NCBI RefSeq assembly: GCF_035083965.1
Contig: NC_089739.1
Location: forward strand, 4,842,198 to 4,906,197
Direction of reading: 5' to 3'
Source of the DNA: Branchiostoma lanceolatum
Taxonomy: Eukaryota > Chordata > Leptocardii > Amphioxiformes > Branchiostomatidae
Length of the DNA stretch: 64,000 bases
Both the position numbers and the translations under genes were made by a program. The stretch's first letter is position 1, and every line of letters begins with the position of its first letter. The notes under the pieces were generated by a model. The model had not been told where the DNA came from and ran no database searches. It was given only the letters and a program-made list of their open reading frames with translations. Shown here one piece after another: positions 60,138 to 64,000 of this stretch.

Positions 60138-63100
60138 CACGTCAAAGGCATACGTTGCTTCCTGTGTGTGAAATAATAGTAAACGTTATCTGTATAATGC
60201 AACGTCAGTTCACTCAAAAACACAATCTATAACATGCATAATTGTTCTCTTTTCAGGAGAAGACATCGGCCTAATCTGGACTCCGGACTTATTCTTCAGT
60301 AACCTTGTGGACGGCTTCGTTCAAGACATCTTCAAAGACAACGTCATGATCCGCATTTCTCCGAACGGAAGGGTCCTCTCAAGTCAACGGTAAGAAAGCC
60401 CTTCTTAAAGATGATTATTTCTTAATTCTAGGTTGGACGTGTTTGGACAAATTTCAAAACTACGCCACTTTCATAATTACACAGATTTCATCCATAACGA
60501 CCATAGCTATTGAAGAGTACTTTGGATAAAAATTCTATATATGACTATTCAGCAGTTTATGTATTCTTGAAACTTCCGCAGTGGTTTTATTTTCAGGATT
60601 TAACCTTACGACGACCTTTCTACCGCAAATTCATGTCATTGCAAATATGCGTTTTCAATATATGACTACTGTACTACAGTAATATTTCAACCGGGAGCAT
60701 AAAACACAGCTAAAACTTTCTCAGTTTTCTCTATTACTTCAGATTAAAACCACTACGAAAGTAAAGATTTCACAGTATCACAGTGTATGTAATGATGGCA
60801 AGCACTTGGTGAAAGTGACTTCTTTGCAAAACACTTTCTGAATTGCACCGTTTCAACTCAAAAGTCACACAAAGTCGCAAATATTCCACGCAAATATGAC
60901 TTAGTTTCATAATTGTAACATTGACCACTCACTGAAATAGTCGAAGATATTTTTTAGATTCGTAAATGTTTCTTTTAAAAAATGGCATGCATTTAAGTAA
61001 TATGTTTTATGCATGTCTGAAACTTTCGTGCTGATTTTATTTTCATTGATGGCGTCTGCTCCATTTCCAGAGTGTCCGTAGATGTCCGGTGCCACCTGAA
61101 TATGCGGTACTTTCCAGCCGACACACAAGTGTGCAGTTTCAACATGGAAAGCTGTAAGTATAAAATTTGTGACATCAGCTAAGTAATATGTTGAATGTAA
61201 TAGTACGTACTTACTTACTTATCATCTTCGTCCATGGAGAGACATGAGGCCATGACTATTTTTTCTTCCACCTGGGCCTATCCTGTGCCACAGTCTGAGC
61301 TGATCGCCAGCCTCCCTGCATGCTTACCCATTGCAATTTTTTAACTTATCAAGGCTAGATTCTCTGGCTGGGGGGCCGTATCTGCTTGGGGACAGCACCT
61401 GCTGGGGCCCCGTATCTGCTTTAATAGAATCCTGTAACCGCTGTGCAGGTACGGTCCCCAAACAGATACGACCCCCAGCCAAAGATTCTGGCCCCGATAA
61501 GTTGAAAAATCGCCGTGGGAAAGCCTGCAACGGAGGCTAACTGATCGCCATATGGATGCCAGATCGTCTGACACTGTTCTCCTCTACGTGGTTTTTGGGT
61601 CTTCCTATTTGTTTTAGGTCGCCGTATAGGTATGTTATCCGCTATTCTCAGTACATGGCCAAGCCATTTCAGTCTCCTGCTTGCGATCTCAGAGAAAAGT
61701 CTTCACACCCAGTTTTGCTATGTAGTTCTTTATTTGTATCCTAAATGTTGTATTTTCCCCACACAGTTGTTGTAGGATGCATATATCTAGTCTATATAGA
61801 ATGTATCTATCTCTAGCTACCAGTGCATCCTAAAATAAGAAAATTGGTTGCTCCTTTTTTCCACTTCAATGTAATGATCTTGATATCACCGATGTATAAC
61901 CGTAATATCCCCTATTAATGTTCTACTTTTCGTCTTATACTACAGATTCGCTAACAACAAACGACATCGCGCTGCTGTGGATGGATGGTGAACCTATCAG
62001 TGTGGACGATGACGTCAGCATTCCACAGTTTAGTCTCTCCACAGTGAACGTCTCAACAAGCCAACAGATGTTCTCCACAGGTCAGGGTCACAGTTGTCGT
62101 TTTAAAACGCATTTAGTCGCATTTAAAACTATTTCGATACTTTGAAACGATGCTTTTGATAATTTGTCAGTTTTGAACGAATGCACAGTGACCTTGTGGT
62201 TTGGGTTATTGACTCAGAACCCGAAGGTACTGAGTTCGAATCCCTGAGAGGTCCCGATGGTGTCCCCTTGAGAAAGGCACTTAACAACGATTCTCTCACT
62301 CAAGTCACTGACAGGTAAAATGAGTACCTAGCTTCGGTTAGGGACGTCCCTCGGAAAGGACATTAAATGGAGGTCCCGTGTTTTAGAAGAGACATACATC
62401 AAGCATGATTGTGAAGAAGTGCCCACCACTTATCAAAAAGAGCGGTGGGGTCCTTCCCGTTGTGAGTGGATCAAATAAATCTGATATGACTTAGATTCAT
62501 AATGTAACTTTAACCACTCACTTAAATAGTCTAAGACATTTTTTTGGATCCGTAAATGTTTCTTTTAAAAAATGGCATACGTTTAAGTAATTTGTTTTAT
62601 GTATGTCTGAAACTTTCGTGCTGATTTTATCTTTATTAATCGGCGTCTGATGCCCCCTGAATATGCAGTACTTTCTGCCCGGATATGCAGCTTTTATTTT
62701 TTAGTACAAACCTGGTATGATATGTCATGAGGCATGTGTGCAATACAAGAGAAAGAAGCGTTTTGATGGCTTTCATAGATTTTTTTTCGATATTTCTGAC
62801 AAGAGTTCTTGCTTTACCGGCAGGCTCTTACATGAAGCTGGCGGCCTCAGTCGCCTTTCTTCGTCACATGGGTGGCCACGTGACCATGTTCCAACTACCC
62901 AGTATCCTCTTGGTCATCTCTTCCTGGATCTCGTTCTGGATTCCCGTGCGTCTTGCGCATGCGCGCATTTTAATCGGCATCCTTCTTCTTCTCGGTCACG
63001 TGGCGCTGTCTGCGCTGGCCAGGGCTCTGCTACTATCAAACGTAAGTGTATCGATATTGTTAACTTTTGAAGTGCTGTCATGAGTGTTGTGCCTGTTGCA

Positions 63101-63775
63101 AGTGGAAAAAGATTATTCGATAAAAAGCAATAAGCATGGTTCCAAATGCACATGTGCAGCCGCGATGCACTGTGGTCTAAGTTTACGTCTAAGTGGCCTA
63201 GACGAGTTTGCAGCGTTCCACGTTGGTGTGTGTTCTCTTGTGGGTTGTCTTTACTTTCAAGCTCAATATAACAATATCCTGTGGAGCCTGAACTTTGTGC
63301 ACTTTGAATATCACGTGATCTGATTGCAAATAAGCATCTCCGAAGACAAAAAGCATTACACGTGAATTGTCTTCATTTGTCTAAGGTATTGCTTTAAGTA
63401 AGCTACAAATATATCATATTAACAAAAGTCTAATAAAACTTTCTGAAATGTACCCAGGTCGCCTACATGACGCTTTTGGACATATGGATGGCCATCGATA
63501 CTACGTTAATCTTCTTCGCCCTTCTCGAGACCGTTGCTGTCGTCTTCTTTCACCGCAGCCACGACCAAATGTCTTCGGACGACGGCGTGGCCAGGCCCGA
63601 TGGCGGTGCGGAGACCATCCCGATGACTGACTTTGTGAAGCCCGAACACGCCGCGACAGGACGGAAACTCGGGGGCATGTCGGGAAGAATGGACCTCATC
63701 TCCCGTATTGCCTTTCCGGTGTTGTACTTTCTCATTAACATAATCTACTGGCCGTACCTCTCTTCTCTTCAGTAG
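55695..63775 (+). CDS. Cys-loop receptor subunit, anion-channel type, copy 2
   Basis: Tandem paralogue of the gene at 44995. Exons: 55695-55732, 58921-59012, 59446-59513, 59688-59787, 60257-60389, 61071-61153, 61946-62080, 62824-63041, 63458-63775; 394 aa in frame. Same exon lengths as copy 1 except one extra codon in each of exons 7 and 9. Signal peptide MFFACSLLFLSFG; loop A WTPDL; Cys-loop Cys151-Cys165 with RYFPADTQV; loop B MESYSLTTNDIALLW; M1 LPSILLVISSWISFWI; M2 from HARILIGILLLLGHVALSAL, again His at -2' and Leu at 2', 6' and 9'; M3 LDIWMAIDTTLIFFALLE; short M3-M4 loop; M4 ends near LSSLQ. Intron 6 holds a LINE fragment carrying a MITE. Intron 7 holds a SINE followed by a dead copy of exon 6. 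It may assemble with the copy 1 product; this is inference. Confidence 0.9.
57205..57275 (+). mobile_element. LINE/SINE 3'-tail remnant
   Basis: GAGCTGGTGTGTTACGCCGA, GGGCGGTTATACCGGCTATA and a GATACAGATACAG tail match the 3' end of the LINE at 24300-24720 and the tail of the SINE at 14316. No body is recognisable. Channel gene 2 intron 1. Confidence 0.6.
57638..57875. mobile_element. piggyBac-like MITE
   Basis: Ends CCCTTAAGCTGCCAG and CTGGCAGCTTAAGGG are a perfect 15-bp inverted repeat. TTAA directly precedes the left end (57634-57637), and TTAA lies 2 bp beyond the right end (57878-57881). CCC...GGG ends beside TTAA are typical of piggyBac-type elements. About 238 bp, non-coding. Channel gene 2 intron 1. 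Confidence 0.75.
58198..58455 (-). mobile_element. tRNA-like SINE or tRNA pseudogene cluster
   Basis: On the minus strand near 58372-58455, GGAGAGCAACG (A-box-like) and GATGGTTCGAATCC (B-box) are spaced as in a tRNA head. To the left, a unit of about 58-64 bp starting CTGATACRA and containing CGCCAGG occurs twice (58257 and 58320). The arms do not fold as a functional tRNA by eye. Channel gene 2 intron 1. Confidence 0.45.
59052..59214 (+). repeat. (GT)n microsatellite
   Basis: Long GT tract with GTGGTGTT interruptions in intron 2 of channel gene 2, about 40 bp after exon 2. Channel gene 1 has a short GT run (48121-48144) at the corresponding place, so the seed predates the duplication. Confidence 0.9.
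60031..60133 (+). repeat. (CA)n microsatellite
   Basis: CA tract in intron 4 of channel gene 2. Channel gene 1 has an interrupted CA/GACA tract (49800-50000) in the same intron. Confidence 0.9.
61205..61735 (-). mobile_element. LINE 3' fragment, interrupted by a MITE
   Basis: Minus-strand translation shows RLKWLGHVLRIADNIPIRRP on one side of the insertion and the terminal part RIGPGGRKNSHGLMSLHGRR on the other, ending in an AAGT-type simple tail near 61205. This is the C-terminal end of a non-LTR retrotransposon ORF2. Intron 6 of channel gene 2. Confidence 0.75.
61333..61513. mobile_element. MITE nested in the LINE fragment
   Basis: Left end GCAATTTTTTAACTTATC and right end GATAAGTTGAAAAATCGC are imperfect inverted repeats. 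Inner arms CCGTATCTGCTTGGGGAC and GTCCCCAAACAGATACG continue the hairpin. About 180 bp, non-coding. It is younger than the LINE copy it sits in. Confidence 0.75.
62183..62488 (+). mobile_element. tRNA-derived SINE
   Basis: Head with GTGGTTTGGGTTATTGAC, B-box GAGTTCGAATCC, then TTCTCTCACTCAAGTCACTG and ACCTAGCTTCGGTTAGGGAC as in the SINE at 14316, and the shared GATCAAATAAATCTG near the 3' end. About 305 bp. Intron 7 of channel gene 2, immediately before the dead exon copy. Confidence 0.8.
62489..62700 (+). pseudogene. Decayed duplicate of channel exon 6 and its upstream intron
   Basis: 62489-62690 repeats 60897-61140: both contain TTCTTTTAAAAAATGGCAT, GTCTGAAACTTTCGTGCTGA and GGCGTCTG. In the copy a deletion of about 30 nt right after GGCGTCTG removes the 3' splice site and the first codons of exon 6. 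The rest (CCCCCTGAATATGCAGTAC) is recognisable but has lost the reading frame and the second Cys-loop cysteine. So it is an intragenic duplicate that cannot be spliced as the original exon. Confidence 0.85.
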
Positions 63776-64000
63776 ACTCATTCAATAATAGGGTGCTAGA
63801 CCCAGAGCGGGTCGGCAGTCAATTTCTTCGGCAGCCCAAGACAGTATGCCCGCTGATGTAAGTTAGCGTTCCGGAGGGGAGTTGTAGCCAAAGGCACTTT
63901 GACCGACCCTAGGGCGCGCCGACTAAAACTCCCTCGCGCTAAAACTCCCCGGAGCGCTGATTTAGATCCGGCGGGCATACTGCATTGACCCGCCGAAGTA
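63776..64000. other. 3' flank of channel gene 2 with inverted repeat
   Basis: CAGTATGCCCGC (63842-63853) and GCGGGCATACTG (63971-63982) are perfect inverted repeats, with TTCGGC/GCCGAA further out on the two sides. The interior is GC-rich with ACTCCCTCGCG/AAAACTCC blocks. Probably a short TIR element cut by the window edge; no gene seen. Confidence 0.55.

Overview
This window looks like the genome of an invertebrate deuterostome, most likely a lancelet (Branchiostoma). The genes are short-exon, GT-AG spliced animal genes set in AT-rich sequence packed with short hairpin transposons, tRNA-derived SINEs and LINE 3' ends. The protein families present (cathepsin C, TTC32, ZP/SRCR/MAM/sushi ectodomain proteins, Cys-loop channels) and the heavy tandem duplication of genes fit a lancelet. 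The species assignment is inference; no species marker was tested.

Layout. (1) 3648-15099, minus strand: two tandem, full-length cathepsin C (dipeptidyl peptidase I) genes, eight exons each with matching phases. (2) 16169-18384, minus: a three-exon TTC32-like TPR protein. (3) 19474-40796, minus: three tandem genes for secreted or surface proteins ending in a ZP domain, a furin-type cleavage site and a C-terminal hydrophobic tail with no cytoplasmic part. The copy at 19474-28051 adds an N-terminal MAM domain and a classical SRCR domain that the other two lack. (4) 42066-42677, plus: a single-exon acidic/serine-rich protein of unknown function. (5) 44995-53700 and 55695-63775, plus: two tandem nine-exon anion-type Cys-loop receptor subunits with an unusual, all-leucine pore face and His in place of the -2' proline.

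I rebuilt exon joins by hand from splice signals, reading phase and comparison between paralogues. All seven multi-exon genes of the three tandem families close to an exact open frame, and paralogous exons agree in length or differ by whole codons wherever they were compared (apart from the different terminal exons). This makes them credible intact genes. The ZP copies 2 and 3 share intron sequence and look like the youngest duplicates.

Between and inside genes lie at least seven inverted-repeat (MITE-like) elements, five LINE 3' fragments, several tRNA-derived SINEs, a 12-copy 30-bp minisatellite, long CA/GT tracts and a GC-rich insertion of unknown origin at about 45601-46376. The observations most worth following are: the channel pore; regulatory-site-rich tandem arrays in the same intron of both cathepsin C paralogues (five perfect CRE palindromes in one, five CACGTG E-boxes in the other); the one-residue insertion before the catalytic cysteine of both cathepsins; a dead duplicate of the Cys-loop exon inside the second channel gene; a 48-nt cassette exon unique to one ZP gene; and a SINE tail that resembles the 3' end of a resident LINE. 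No viral or LTR-type fossil was recognised.
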